64,000 nt of DNA from Pochonia chlamydosporia 170 (Eukaryota; Ascomycota; Sordariomycetes; Hypocreales; Clavicipitaceae): contig NC_035792.1 in NCBI RefSeq assembly GCF_001653235.2, forward strand, positions 1,426,001 to 1,490,000, read 5' to 3'. Shown piece by piece: positions 24,601 through 35,797 of this stretch. Positions within the stretch are counted from its first letter, which is position 1. The number at the start of each line of letters is the position of its first letter. Made by a program: the position numbers and the translations under genes. Under the pieces are notes generated by a model. It saw only the letters and a program-made list of their open reading frames with translations, ran no database searches and had not been told where the DNA came from.

Positions 24601-26311
24601 TCTAGGACAGTAGAAGGACGGGAGATTGAGCCACCCCCGACGATTTCGGTGACGGATTTAAGTCGCATCGCACCAGATGACACACGAGTGACAGCTCTTT
24701 CCGGTGCTGGAGGATGCGCAACCTGTTCCTTCTTGACAGCAGTAGCAGGAGCTGGGGATGCGCTATTATTTGTCGGTAGATTAGCATCCCGAGAAGCCAA
24801 TGCCTTGTTCGTCTGCGGTTGAACAGCCGGTTCGGGAGCATCAATGTCCATCTGGTCTGGGGTATTGCCCTCGCTGTCCGGAACTTCAGCAACATTTGGT
24901 CTCGTTGGCTCATCGGTCTGGATCTCTGGCTTCGGAACGCTGTGACTTGCTGATTTCGTAGCCTCCTCGGCGGCTTGCGGCGTAGCTGATGTCGTGGCGG
25001 ATCGAGCAGATTCCTGCAAAAGTTGGTCTTCAGCACCAGAGCCTTGATCCTGGCTTTCTGCAACTTTCGGTTGCTGGTTGACGTTGTTGACATCCGGTTT
25101 ATCCTGTTGTCGTGCAGCGTCAACAAATCGAGGAGCCTCATTGTCCGGGCTGGTATCTGTAGATACATCGTGTACTGCCGGAGTCGTCGCGGTGTGAGTA
25201 GTCGATGCTGGTGATGACATAGCCTCAGCGGCCTTCACAGCATCAGAAGGGAACTTGACGGTGAGTGGCACGCCTGTAGAGGTGTCTTTGAGCGAGTTGG
25301 CGGTTGTTGGTTTCGTCGGATTGGTGCTTAGCGAAGCCGGATCTGGAACTGTGTCGCCTTGCTTGGCAGAAGCGACGGATGCCTCCTTTGTCCCTGGCGG
25401 AAATGTGACATGGGTCTGCCGTTGTCCTGCATTATCAGTGGCCGAGACGCCATTCGGCATTGGTTTGATGTTGGTTGGGGGCTCAGCAGCCACGGGAGAT
25501 ACTGATTTAGAGGGCGTTGCCTTCAAGGGAGATGCTGGGCTTCGTGATGGCTTCTGCGCTTTCAGGGTCGGCGTTCCTTGTGCTGAACTGGCTGGTGTTA
25601 AGGTCGGTCGGCCGTTGGCCAGAGCATCACCAGACTTGGATGCAGATACATCGGATGGCTGTTGTGCAGGCACAGCTGCAGGTTCCTTCTTGATGGCCGA
25701 GGGAGGTATAGGAACGGGAACAGGCGTGGGCTTCGAGGAGGGTACATTCGTCGGGACGCTAATCTGTAAAGCCAGCGATCGTTTCAATTTATCCAGCGAC
25801 TGCTGTTGCCTCGCAGGAATGTGAAGTTCGTTCAGCGGCTTGCCTCTGCAGAAAAAAAATATGTCAGCAATTTACAAAAAAAAAAAAAAATGCAAAGTTA
25901 TGATAAGAGGATGTGGTTGCGGGACAGGTAAACAGGAAGTGCCAATTGATGCACGGGGTAAAAATGCGAGTATTGATTGGGGATGCAAATAATCGGCAGA
26001 ATGCATAGATCAGACGTACTGCAAGATGTCGTTTGCTTGCAAGAATTGCCATTCGGCTGGTGTCGCCGCTGGCGCGTCGGGATTGACAAAGGCATCGTTC
26101 GGTAAAGTGTCGATTTGGGTCGCGACCGCGAAGAGCTCGCGCAGCTTCCTCTTTCTCGACGTTACGATTGCACTGCGGCGTGTAAGCATCACAAAAATTA
26201 TATCAGGATGATCGGAAAAAATCGCTCTTTCGAATGAGGCTATACTTACTTGCACTCGTTGCGCTTTGATTTAAGCAGCCTCGATAAGTCGGCGTGCCCG
26301 ACCTCAGTCAT
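21618..26311 (-). CDS. EAF1: NuA4 histone acetyltransferase platform subunit Eaf1/Vid21
   Basis: Three exons (26311-26250, 26172-26020, 25845-21618) encode about 1480 residues. Introns are 77 and 174 nt (donors GTAAGT and GTACGT). The N-terminal TSRKRKLRELFAVAT matches fungal Eaf1 proteins. A long disordered Pro/Ser/Thr/Ala region follows. The HSA domain lies at about 585-670 (LVIQDHQACRVLRRVYH through KWKMAVARNLAYACAEWHE). The SANT/Myb domain is at about 895-955 (WTLVEDDELRGLVREYSYNW, then PWECFERWINLEGLP). The C-terminus is glutamine-rich, densest at about 1220-1270. Eaf1 is the scaffold of NuA4 in the nucleus: HSA binds actin/Arp4 and SANT helps bind histone tails, directing H4/H2A acetylation. 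HSA plus SANT without a helicase separates it from Swr1. A seven-codon upstream ORF overlaps the start codon by ATGA. The start is the least certain part. Confidence 0.9.
22250..22430 (-). repeat. Polyglutamine-coding CAG/CAA tract in EAF1
   Basis: A run of interrupted Gln and His-Gln segments in the Eaf1 C-terminus. The DNA mixes CAA and CAG codons (read here as TTG and CTG on the plus strand), which is less prone to slippage than a pure CAG run. Similar but shorter Gln-rich stretches continue to about 21700. Confidence 0.8.
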
Positions 26312-26331
26312 AGCATCGGCGATGACGGCAT
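26308..26331 (-). promoter_or_regulatory. Upstream ORF overlapping EAF1 start
   Basis: ATG at 26331-26329 opens a seven-codon frame ending in TGA at 26310-26308. That stop overlaps the proposed EAF1 start (26311-26309) as ATGA. This geometry is associated with termination-reinitiation or translational damping. It depends on the transcript starting upstream of 26331. Confidence 0.45.
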
Positions 26332-28533
26332 CCGTTTGAGGGCCAAACGGATGCACTGGCGGCCAATACGCGGTTGACAGAAATGAAAAATCGGGTGCGC
26401 GACGATGGAAAGGGTGGTGGTTGAGGCCGTGTTGACGAAAATTGGTTTGGCCTTTGTGAGGGAGTCACCAACTTGAGAAAGGGCGTTCAAATTTTTGTCG
26501 GGCGATGATTTCACTTCTGGGGGGGAATCTTAGGGGGGAGGGGGCCGGTTAGCGGTGGTGGAAATTTTTACTAGGCAGAGCGGGCAGGCGCCGGGGCGAA
26601 TGCACGGTATTGACAATGGAGAGAGGGTCTGGTCTGGTGTGTCTGATCTGATCGGGTCAAGTCCAACGTCGAGTATGGGTGCTAGTTATTTAGTATGGGC
26701 AGGAGCACGGTGCAACTTGACCTCGATTTCTTTTTGGGCGAGACTTTAAGAACCATACAGGCAGAGAGACCAGCCAGCACCGGACTCGAGTCAATGAGAA
26801 GCGATCCGGTGGGACATGGCACTGACTGCGAGCAGCATGGGAAACCGGTGTGCCCAAGGTTTGCCCAAGGTTTGGCCAAACAGCGAGTGACATGAGCCAG
26901 TTGACAGATGGCTTCTTCATTGACTCCATGTCTGCCCGGAAGAGAGCGGCTGACCAGCGGAGACGCGACATGAACATGTAGGCACCCACCAGCACCAGAC
27001 TTGAGTCGACTTTTCACAGCGACCATACCACACCATGGATGCCCTCGCTCCCCCTTCGCTGGCGCCTTCGACGGCCTGCTTCTCAAGTCTCTGCCTTCGG
27101 GTGCCATCGCCATGCTATTTTCACACTAGCAGCGCCTGCCTGGTCCATCGTTGTGAGGGAGTGGGCCGACAATCAGAACAGAGCGCGCCAGTTGATGCGT
27201 CCTAGCCCGTCACTCGCTAGCAACAGGTCGAGGCACGCAACCAACACCAGGTTCAATACTGGGGCATCCATCCTCCATGGCAGCCACCTTGGCCAATGAC
27301 CCGCACTGTACGGAAGATGCAGTGAAATGTTGTCCAAGCATAAAATGCACATAAACAGCGGAGCTGTCGCAAGACAGACAGTAGCAACAGTGTCACTAGG
27401 TCCTGTCTGCGCACGGTGCCGCCAGGCCATGGCCGCCTCAAGTCTTGATTGCAAATTTCATCACCCACCGCATCCGGGGTGCATTCAAATCGTCATGGAT
27501 TTCCGGTCGCTGACAAGGCCAGGCAGATTAAGTCTGCAGTAGCTTGTTGAATCCCCTGCTGGTAATCTTGGGCGGCTTTTTCCTTGCTTGTTTGCCAAAG
27601 AGCATATTTGGGTTAGCTTCTAAAAGTTGATAGCTGCTAATAACAAACTCTGCCAGAGACTCCATACTTTCTGCAAATATTACGAGGCCTGCGCGCACAT
27701 GCAGCGATAAGGTGAGATGACACGGCAACAACCAGTTGGACCAGTGCAAAACTTCCCGTGCACAGTGGTGAATGCAAAGGCAAAGTCCCTGCTCTGTTTT
27801 GGCACACCCTGCATAAAAACCTTTCACTACAGCTCAAGACCAAAGGCGGCTTCATTGGGCGAGACTGGTCGTTCCTCAAGACACGAAAAAAAAAAAAAAA
27901 TTGCAAAAAGGGAGAGACACGGGCTGATCCTTGCCTATCAACTGAATCAGGAGGAGCGCAGCCACACATGCATCCATGGATCCTGGGCCAGAGGCCTTCA
28001 CATGTCAGCCACAGTTTTTGATGTGTGGCTTGATTGTGCATGCACTACAAGTTGAAGTATGATGCTCAACACCCAACACTGTTGTAAATGCTTTGTATGT
28101 TGAGATTTTATTTGACAAATGTAATCGGAATACATCTGGATTCTACATGACTAAGACAAGCATAGATTTGAATTTTATCATGCAAGTTCAAGCATTGCGG
28201 CGGACCGCGCCACATTCCATTATGCATATCTCAAGGTGAAACTGTCTGGAGTTTGCGGCCCTATCCACCTCCATAGAGATTCTGCTTGAACACTCTAAAA
28301 CGTTCAAGGGCCGGCAACTAGCAACACGCCCATAGGTTAGACTTGATTCTAAAAATCGCAAGCACCTACCTAGGTACCTGGGTAGTTTGGCCATCCGCAC
28401 CCACTGGGAACCTGCTATGACTTCAAACCGCCGCCCCACAGTATTTCAATGTGGGTCTCACTGCTGCCTCAACCTCAAGCATCACATCCATCACATCCCA
28501 TCAACTTCAACATCACATCTCAATCACAGCACC
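26312..28533. other. 2.2 kb divergent region, EAF1 / SPP2
   Basis: No gene supported. It contains a G-run cluster at 26519-26545, imperfect 19 nt direct repeats at 26774-26792 and 26989-27007, a tandem GCCCAAGGTTT repeat near 26850, an A tract near 27886, and a TACCTAGGTA palindrome at 28367-28376. A 143-codon frame at 26682-27113 on the minus strand and a 134-codon frame at 27637-28041 have no coding evidence. Confidence 0.55.
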
Positions 28534-29460
28534 ATGTCCGAACCACCCAAAGGCCGAATAGCCATAAAATTCGGCTCAACCGCCTCCCAAAAAACCTCAA
28601 AACCATCCCGCACAGCACCATCCTCAACCCTCGGCAAGCGGCCGCGCTCGCACGCCCTCGGCGCAGACTCCGATTCCGAACCAGACAATGACCACCACCA
28701 CCAGAAACACGAAGCAATAACCGGCTTTGGCGCCAACGGCGCAGAATCAAAACACAAGAAACAAGTCCCCAAGAAGGAATACGTCATCGCGAAACAAGCA
28801 AACCGCGACTGGAGGGGCGAACTCAAAGCGCAGCGCAAACCCACCAACCAAGACCATGAATCGACGGACAGAGAGCCTGCCGATCAGGATAAAGGTCTAA
28901 CATGGGGCCTTACCATTAAAGAAAAGACAGATCAACCTACGCCGGAACCTCATGAATCCCCAGAGCCAGAAACAGCGCCAAAGCCCCGATCAGCAGATGA
29001 GGAAGCCCTCGACGCACTACTAGGCAACAAACCCAAGGAGACAAAGGTCATCACCACAGAAGACGATGTATATAAGCGGGATGCTGAGGCCGCAGGCGTA
29101 GCATCCACATTAGAAGACTACGAGGCCATGCCAGTCGAGGAATTTGGCGCGGCTCTCCTCCGAGGAATGGGATGGGACGGGGAGCACCGCGGCCCAAAGG
29201 TCAAGGATGTGAGGAAGCGGCAGAATCGGCTGGGTCTGGGGGCGAAGGAGCTGAAGGGTGTGGAAGATCTGGGCGGCTGGAACCAGGGGAGTAAGAAGAG
29301 GAGGCCGCGGTTGGATGAGTATAGGCGGGAGGAGAGCAAGAGGAAGGAGGGGAGAGGGAGGGAGGATAGTTATAAGAGGGAGAGGGAGAGGGATCGGGAA
29401 CGAGATCGGTATAGGGATGATAGGGGTAGACATAGAGATGATCGGGATAGGAGGCGGTGA
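28534..29460 (+). CDS. SPP2: Pre-mRNA splicing factor Spp2/GPKOW-type, Prp2 activator
   Basis: A single exon of 308 residues. The N-terminus has the short IAIKFGS element seen in this family. The conserved Spp2/G-patch core is near residues 191-222 (TLEDYEAMPVEEFGAALLRG, then MGWDGE). The C-terminus is a strongly charged Arg/Asp/Glu tail of RERERDRERD type. In yeast Spp2 binds and activates the DEAH helicase Prp2 to remodel the spliceosome before the first catalytic step; the animal counterpart GPKOW carries a related G-patch. A nuclear location is inferred. The frame is open upstream to an ATG at 28387, but the extra 49 residues look like translated 5' UTR, so I start at 28534. Confidence 0.87.
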   Translation: MSEPPKGRIAIKFGSTASQKTSKPSRTAPSSTLGKRPRSHALGADSDSEPDNDHHHQKHEAITGFGANGAESKHKKQVPKKEYVIAKQANRDWRGELKAQRKPTNQDHESTDREPADQDKGLTWGLTIKEKTDQPTPEPHESPEPETAPKPRSADEEALDALLGNKPKETKVITTEDDVYKRDAEAAGVASTLEDYEAMPVEEFGAALLRGMGWDGEHRGPKVKDVRKRQNRLGLGAKELKGVEDLGGWNQGSKKRRPRLDEYRREESKRKEGRGREDSYKRERERDRERDRYRDDRGRHRDDRDRRR

Positions 29461-29776
29461 TGGCAACTTTGATTGTTGATAGAACGATATATCGTTTGGT
29501 TGGGATTCGTGATCGATGGAGCCTATTGTATGGGCTGTCGTTGATTCATCATATAGATTAGGAATTACCGTCAAGACTGGGCTTGAAGTATGCGGTTACA
29601 AGGGCATCTGTCACCTGGGTATGATAAACAATGAATTAAAGACAAGCAAGCATGCGCATTCATAAATCAGCCTTCACTCCATACATAATTCCAAACAATC
29701 CAGCCCAACTAACCAGGTCAACGAACCCGCCGCGACCAAATGCCCATACAATTCCCGTCTCGTTACATATCCGATA
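29461..29776. other. Intergenic between convergent SPP2 and YBP1-like gene
   Basis: 316 nt, presumed 3' UTRs. Nothing else is seen. Confidence 0.6.
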
Positions 29777-31657
29777 TCACTGCAAAGGAACCCTCTCAAG
29801 CGTATCCTTCAAGATTCCCAACTCCATAACCGTATTCTTATGATCCTCAGGCTTTTCAACCTCTCCCTTATCCACCGCTTGCGCCAACGACTTAGCCGCC
29901 TGCAGAAGCGGCTGCACATATCGATGCTCAATGGCGGCCGCCATCCCCGCCGGTGCGAGGTCCTTGTAATCTTTCCCAAACAGGAACAACGCAAAGTTTG
30001 CAGCCTGCAGATGGAAAGGCGAGCCTTCGGCCCAAAAGTCCAGCATGGTGTCAATATCCGCCTCGTTTAGATACGTCAGGTCGGGGAATAGTGTGTACTG
30101 AACGGACTCGAAGCAATCGGGACTGCTGAATCGTCCCTTTGAACCGGCTTTGCGCGCAGAAATGACTTCTTCTCTGAGCCAGGTTACTGCGCAAGCCTGA
30201 AGGGACGCAAACATGCAGTTCTCGAGGAGGTCTTCTAGAATGGCTAGTCGGTCGTCTTCGTCCGGGTCTGAGTGTAGGACCGCTCCAGCAATGACTGTGG
30301 CTGCATTTCGAACGCGGATGTTGGGATGGAAAACTGAGACGAGGGTTATCAGGTGGTGGTATGGCATGTAGTTGTCCTTGGCGCTTGCGTCTGCTGCGCC
30401 GCCAGGTGCGAGTTTCTTCTGCCCGTCTAACCAGATCGCGAGTACGACCAACGACTCTATTGTTCCTGGGTTGTTTAATATTTCTGACTGGGGATCATCT
30501 CCGATGTAATGCTTCAGTAGTTGCTGATGGTCCGGGAACATGTGCATTTCGGGTCGAGGCTGGTCGGCATCGAAGACGTCTCCTGCAAAGACCCAATAAG
30601 CAATCAAACACAACAATCCACCCCCTGAAATCTTGATATCGTCGATGTTTGCTGGGTCAAAGTCGATTGCCAAGGGGTCTCTAACAATCGGCGCTTGAAG
30701 AATCTCTCGAAGTTCTGGAAACGACATCTTGGCAAAATCTAAATCCCCAGCAACTGCCTAACACCAAAGTCAGCTCCCATCGCATGCCAGAAAGTCTGGA
30801 GGGCACAAACTCACTGCTAGCTGGCCAACCAGTGCATCCTTTGCCTTCAACTCGTCCACTTCGTTAAATGCCTGCATCATGGTCTTTCTCCCAGGGACTA
30901 TCCTCTCCGGATACGTGTACTCCAACGTCCTCGCCGCCCACTCCAAACTGTTGGAATTGACAAACGCCTCAATAACGCAGGTAATAAAACAGCGCAGCAA
31001 ATGTGACATAATCTCAGGCTCATCGGCACCGGGCTTATCAGAGTTATCAGCCTCCGGATCTGGCGCGCTCTTCGTCTCATCGCTAGTATGTACCGCCGTC
31101 TCCAACAAGGTGCTCGACTGTCGCGAGGGCAAGGGAGGCCGCTTCTGCGCCGAAATCGATTGCATCAGCGAAATAATAGCGGCGGTAGATTCGGCACTTG
31201 TCGGGTCGTAGGATCGATATACAGTGTCCAGCGTGGTGTGTAAAAATCGAGACGGCGTTTTCACCTGCAGTCGCTTATACAGGATGCCGAGCATACCGCA
31301 AAGAGTGATGAAGTACTTGTTCCCTACCGAGCCATTTTCCCCTTCGCCAGTCACTGATTCCATGACTTGCAGGACCTTGAGGATAACTTCTCGTGGGTTT
31401 CCGAGGCGCGCGATGGTTTCCAGACAGCTTTCACTTCCGGGAACGTGGATGAGCATCTCAACGAGGTCCCATCCAATATCGCTGGTCAACTCTACATCTT
31501 CTAGGATTTCGTGCAGCGCCGGTAAAATCTCAGGTGACATGGACTTGTCTATGATGGTGAGATATGTGAATCTATCGGATGCCGGGGGACGAGATTCCTT
31601 AAGTCGCTGGATGACCTCTTCGGTGGTCGGTTCCTTGGCCGGTTCGTTGGTAGCCAT
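29777..31657 (-). CDS. YAP1-binding protein (YBP1/ALF4/glomulin-like family)
   Basis: Two exons (31657-30815 and 30757-29777) encode 607 residues. The 57 nt intron has donor GTGAGT; the acceptor is GTTAG, because using the nearby GGCAG would put a TAG in frame. The two halves would otherwise look like separate genes. The chain is all-helical and HEAT-like. LTSDIGWDLVEMLI near residue 53 resembles the GEIGWDL segment of yeast Ybp1, and an acidic linker (DPEADNSDKPGADEPE) precedes a second helical block. Ybp1 binds the oxidative-stress factor Yap1 and helps its peroxide-dependent oxidation via Hyr1 in yeast. The filamentous-fungal role is inferred from family only. The start at 31657 (MATNEPAKEP) is preferred to the upstream in-frame Met at 31810, whose extension is not family-like. 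Confidence 0.75.
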
Positions 31658-32304
31658 GATGTGGCGTTGCTGCAGCTTGAGCTGGAGCCGGACACGAAGG
31701 GATAGATGGCAAAGTGGGAGTTGTTGCAAGGCGAGGTTATATCTGGATGATATTTGACAAACGAGCGGTCTTGTAACAAGTCCAAAAAGGTAGGTCTCCG
31801 TGGGAGACACGGCGAGTCAGGCGGATGGAATTGGCGAGGACCTTGTTTGGTCTAGATGACTTCATGCAGGAGACCAGACAGCTTAAGCTCAAGCATGAGG
31901 TCTCATTCCAAGTCAATGCTTAGCTTCCCCGCCTGCCCCTCGCAATGTCAGAGCGCCACATGGCCCCGCACCTGCCCGTTTGTCTGGGCCCTCGATGCAA
32001 GCCGATCTTGACCATCAGTTTGCACGTCTTTGGACAATCGCACCACAGCGAGCATGTAAATTAAATCATTGTTCCATAAATAAGTGGTTAAGCCAGCTGC
32101 TAGTCAGAGAAGCTGGTATGATCAACATAACACCAACGCCGATTGCGGCCCCTGTCTTTCCTAAACTCATTAATAATACTCCTATCAAGCACGCTCTTCT
32201 CCCGCCCATACATTCAAGCCGTTCAAAACCCAATTCATAAAATTACAAGAGCCAGATGCCGTCGACGGCGAGTCACAGGATATTATGATACATGTTGTAC
32301 AACG
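31658..32304. other. Intergenic upstream of YBP1-like gene
   Basis: About 650 nt between the YBP1-like start and the MIP1 stop, both on the minus strand. It holds the promoter of the former and the 3' UTR of the latter. No other feature seen. Confidence 0.6.
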
Positions 32305-35300
32305 TTACAACCTCGTGCTTGTCCTTGGGTTCTTACCAGTAGCTCTAGTCCACGACCATTGCTTCTTCCCGTCTTGCCCATTCCGATACTTGGCGCTCAA
32401 GGCCTCAGACACGGACATGGGTTCTTCCATAGGGATTAGTTGTGGGTGTGCGTGATATGGTAGCACATTCTTCAGCGAGCTTTTGGTCACTGGCCTCTCT
32501 TTGGCAGCAATTGCTGCCTCTGCCTTTTTCATATCCTTCACCATATCTCGCAGTTCGTCATCGCTGTCGACGATTTGAGCTTTGATAAAAGATAACTTGT
32601 CTCTCGAAGAGTCTTGGATGGTCTCCATCACAGGAACACGAGCTGTGTATTCGTACAGCTCAGGTTGTGGTGCAAATCGAGACTCTGGAACAATTGCAGG
32701 GTCTAGCATGGCCTCCGATCCCTTTCCTAGTAACGTGTTGATGTCCAAGCTCTCTCCATGCGCGATGGGAGTAGGATGGCTGGGAGTAATACAGTCCATG
32801 TCGACTTCCTTACGGAGCACATGGTCGATATCGACAGCAGAAAAGTACGCACAAGATTGGGGCAGGTCGTTGATGCCAACTTGCTGAGCAAACATGGCTC
32901 GTGTCCAGACGTTGGCCACCTGGAGAGCCATGGCGGCGCGGTACTTGTCCTCCTCTTTGACAAGGTATCGGATCTCGTCATGAACAGTGATGGCCAGACG
33001 AGCATCAATGTTGAATCTCCTAATGAGGAAATCCATAGAAACTATAAGCAAGTGGAGGTAATCGACACCCGAAGACTGAATGGCCCAGTTTATTCTTGAT
33101 GTCAGGTAGCCACCCTTGTTGATAAACCGGCCCATGAGCGCCTCAGTGATTCCAGCCCCTAGAACTGGCGTCCGTGGCCGTTCTTGCTCGGCAAATTCTT
33201 CAAGCTTGTTGAAGACGAAGGATTCGGTCCCGCCTCGCCAAAATGGCTTGTTGTGGATGACTTTGCGACTCGTCTTCGTGCCCTTGGTATTTGCGTACAG
33301 CTTCGAAGCAACTTCCATAGTCTCTTTCTCGGACAAGCCAGGGTTGAATTGTCGCAGCAGAGTGGCGGCAAACTTCAAGCCAGCGCCATATATTCGCCCA
33401 TAATTGAAAACTTTGGCATCATTTCTGGTGATACCCAATATACCAGCAGTCCGTGAGTGCAAGTCTGTTCCTGCCGCTTTTGTGCCTTCGAGTGTCATGA
33501 AGCCAATGGCATTACCACCGTGGATCTTGAATGTAGCATCACCAACCAAGCTAGCAATCCAGAGCTCCTCAGAGTCGACGTCAGCTCCGACGAAGCAGTA
33601 GCCCTGGGGTGCCTTAACCATGGCCTTGAGTTCTGAGCCAACACGGTTCTTCTTTGCGTTGCTGGCGGTCAACCATGTATTTTCGACGGCACGGCGCGTA
33701 ATGGTTCCCATAGGAATGACTTGTGGCAAGATAAAGCCCTTGGAATCTGCAGTTGACTTGGCTGCTCGTCTTTTACCTGACTTCTTGCCGGAGATGTCTT
33801 CCTCATAAACTACCATCTGAGACATGATTCGGTCTCTTGCGCTGATCCAATATGAGCATGACGCATTCATTTCCAAAGCCTCCTTGGCATACTCGTACTC
33901 TGATGAGAGTGTGCCTTTCTCGAAATAGCTCAAGTATCCCTTCGCCATGGGATTTGCGCATCGGGCCGTAGGCCCATCTTTGTGTGGAAGCTTAAAAAAC
34001 TCGTGTTCTCTATCATCACGAAGGGCTGGTTCCGTTTCATCAAACGTACACTGAATCATCTGTTTCGCAGTGTATTTTTCTGACTCCCCACGGGGAACAC
34101 GGAAAGTCCATCCGTATTTGTCTGACCAGAACAATGGGTGGCCATCCCAAGCCAGCCTGAGGAGCAGCGGCGCTATCCGAGTGCGAACGGTGATGCTAAT
34201 AGGCGAGTCATTCTTTGTAAACAGATCTTTGTACCACTGTGGCATTCCTGGCTTCTTCTGTCGGGCTGCAGGCCGCGGCGGATCGTCTTTGCGTTTTCCT
34301 TTGACCATGCGAACTTCCTGTCCGGACCAATCCAGCTGCTTCATCCAAGGGTCGTTTTGCCATTTCTCTGGGTTGTTCTTGATTTCGAGTGCCTTGTCCG
34401 TCAAACCAACAAGTCTTTCTTGAACAGCATCGGATAGCTTGTGGTATGTTGCTTCAGAGTTTGCTATATATGCGTCCCACGATTTGTTGACCGGCAAGAT
34501 GACGGACGCAAGGTGCCGCAGAGCTGCAAAGCTGACTGGATGTGGGCATACCTCCAGAAAGTTGGGGAACACAATCTGGTAGATACGGTGTGTGATGGCT
34601 ACGTCTGCTGCACAATAATCCATCAGTTCGTCCAACTTTGCCAAAATGCCTTGGCGATCTAATTCGCCAAAGTCGTCTCGAACCGCTTTGTCGATAGACA
34701 CGTTGAGATGAAACTTGGCTACATCCCGCAACGAGTTTACTGAGCTGCGCTCTACCCATAGCTCTTCCTCGTCGTGCATACTCTTGTTGCTCAAAAGCTC
34801 CGCAAGATCATTGTCAGGTGTCTGACTTGCAATACGTTCTCGAAGTTCCCGATTCTTCTTGTGCTTCATCCATGTTGGCCTCTGTTGGGAGCACATGCCG
34901 TTCACAGCGACGTGCAACGACATGGTATCTATGAAGGCATTTCGTGACTGCTTAATGTCGTACTCTTCTAGAACCCTGGCACGGTCGTAGCCAACGTTGT
35001 GACCAACAATCACACGATCCTTGGTCGGATCACCCAGTGGGATGAGCTGGCGGTCATTCTTTGACTCCCCAAGCAGCCATGGAGAAAGCCATGCGTACCA
35101 TGCTGTAGGGCTTGAAGCGCACGCCATGACAGCGAAAGGGCTCTCTTTCCACATGACTTCAGTATCGAAACAGAGCATCGTCTCGTTGGGAACATCGACA
35201 GGTTCGCTTCGCCCATCTGGATAATATTTTGTCCACCCACTACGTCGCACCCATTTTCTCGGTTTCGGCGGAACGCTCGCTCGGGCGAACTGTTTCGCGT

Positions 35301-35797
35301 TTGACAGATACGGCTCTGCGCAATCAGATCCAAGTTTGTAGAAGTGTTCATCGAGGGTTCGCCCCTGCAGCTGGGGCAGGTCAAAGGCGATGGGTCCGGA
35401 ATCATCGGTATTTTTGCCAAGGAGGTCATGGCGCTGTAAGTGGTCTTTTGATAGTTTTACGAGTTCTTCGGGAGGCGGTTTGCAGCCGTCAGGGAAAATC
35501 TGGCTGAAAACATGGGAGCTTAGTTGCTGCACGCCAATCTCGTTGTACCTGGATTGTGATGCAACTTTAGACGCTGGTTAGCAATGTCATTATAACCCAA
35601 GCAGAGAAACATAATCCATTACACTTACTCGCCAGGCTCTCGCGACGCTTGCCATTCTCTTGCTTGGCGATGTCCGACAGCCAGCGAACATGTGCACGCC
35701 ATGCCAGTCGCCGGTATGCATGGTGGCGAGCTATGCGCACGAAGCTGGCTGTCGAAGCGCGCTGGACGTGGCCAGCAGCAGGACAGAGCGCATTCAT
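32305..35797 (-). CDS. MIP1: Mitochondrial DNA polymerase gamma
   Basis: Two exons (35797-35625 and 35548-32305) encode about 1138 residues. The N-terminus is rich in Arg/Ala/His with no acidic residue over about 40 positions, a good mitochondrial presequence. The family-typical YNEIGVQQLSSHVF follows the splice. Proofreading motifs are FDTEVMW (about 183), VGHNVGYDRARV (about 242) and YCAADVAIT (about 368). Polymerase family A motifs are VGADVDSEELWIA (A, about 711), RNDAKVFNYGRIYGAG (B, about 766) and VHDEIRYLV (C, about 915). It replicates and repairs mtDNA in the matrix. Splice choice is uncertain: donor GTGTAA with CAG gives ASKYNEIG, while the stronger donor GTAAGT at 35628 needs a weak AAG acceptor at 35565 and gives a four-residue-longer in-frame product. 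Confidence 0.93.

Noticed and set aside
26682..27113. 143-codon minus-strand open frame upstream of EAF1
   Set aside because: No recognisable motif; overlapping frames of similar length on both strands point to chance.
28387..28533. N-terminal extension of SPP2 from an upstream in-frame ATG
   Set aside because: The extra residues (many His, Ser, Thr) look like translated leader; the conserved N-terminus starts at 28534.
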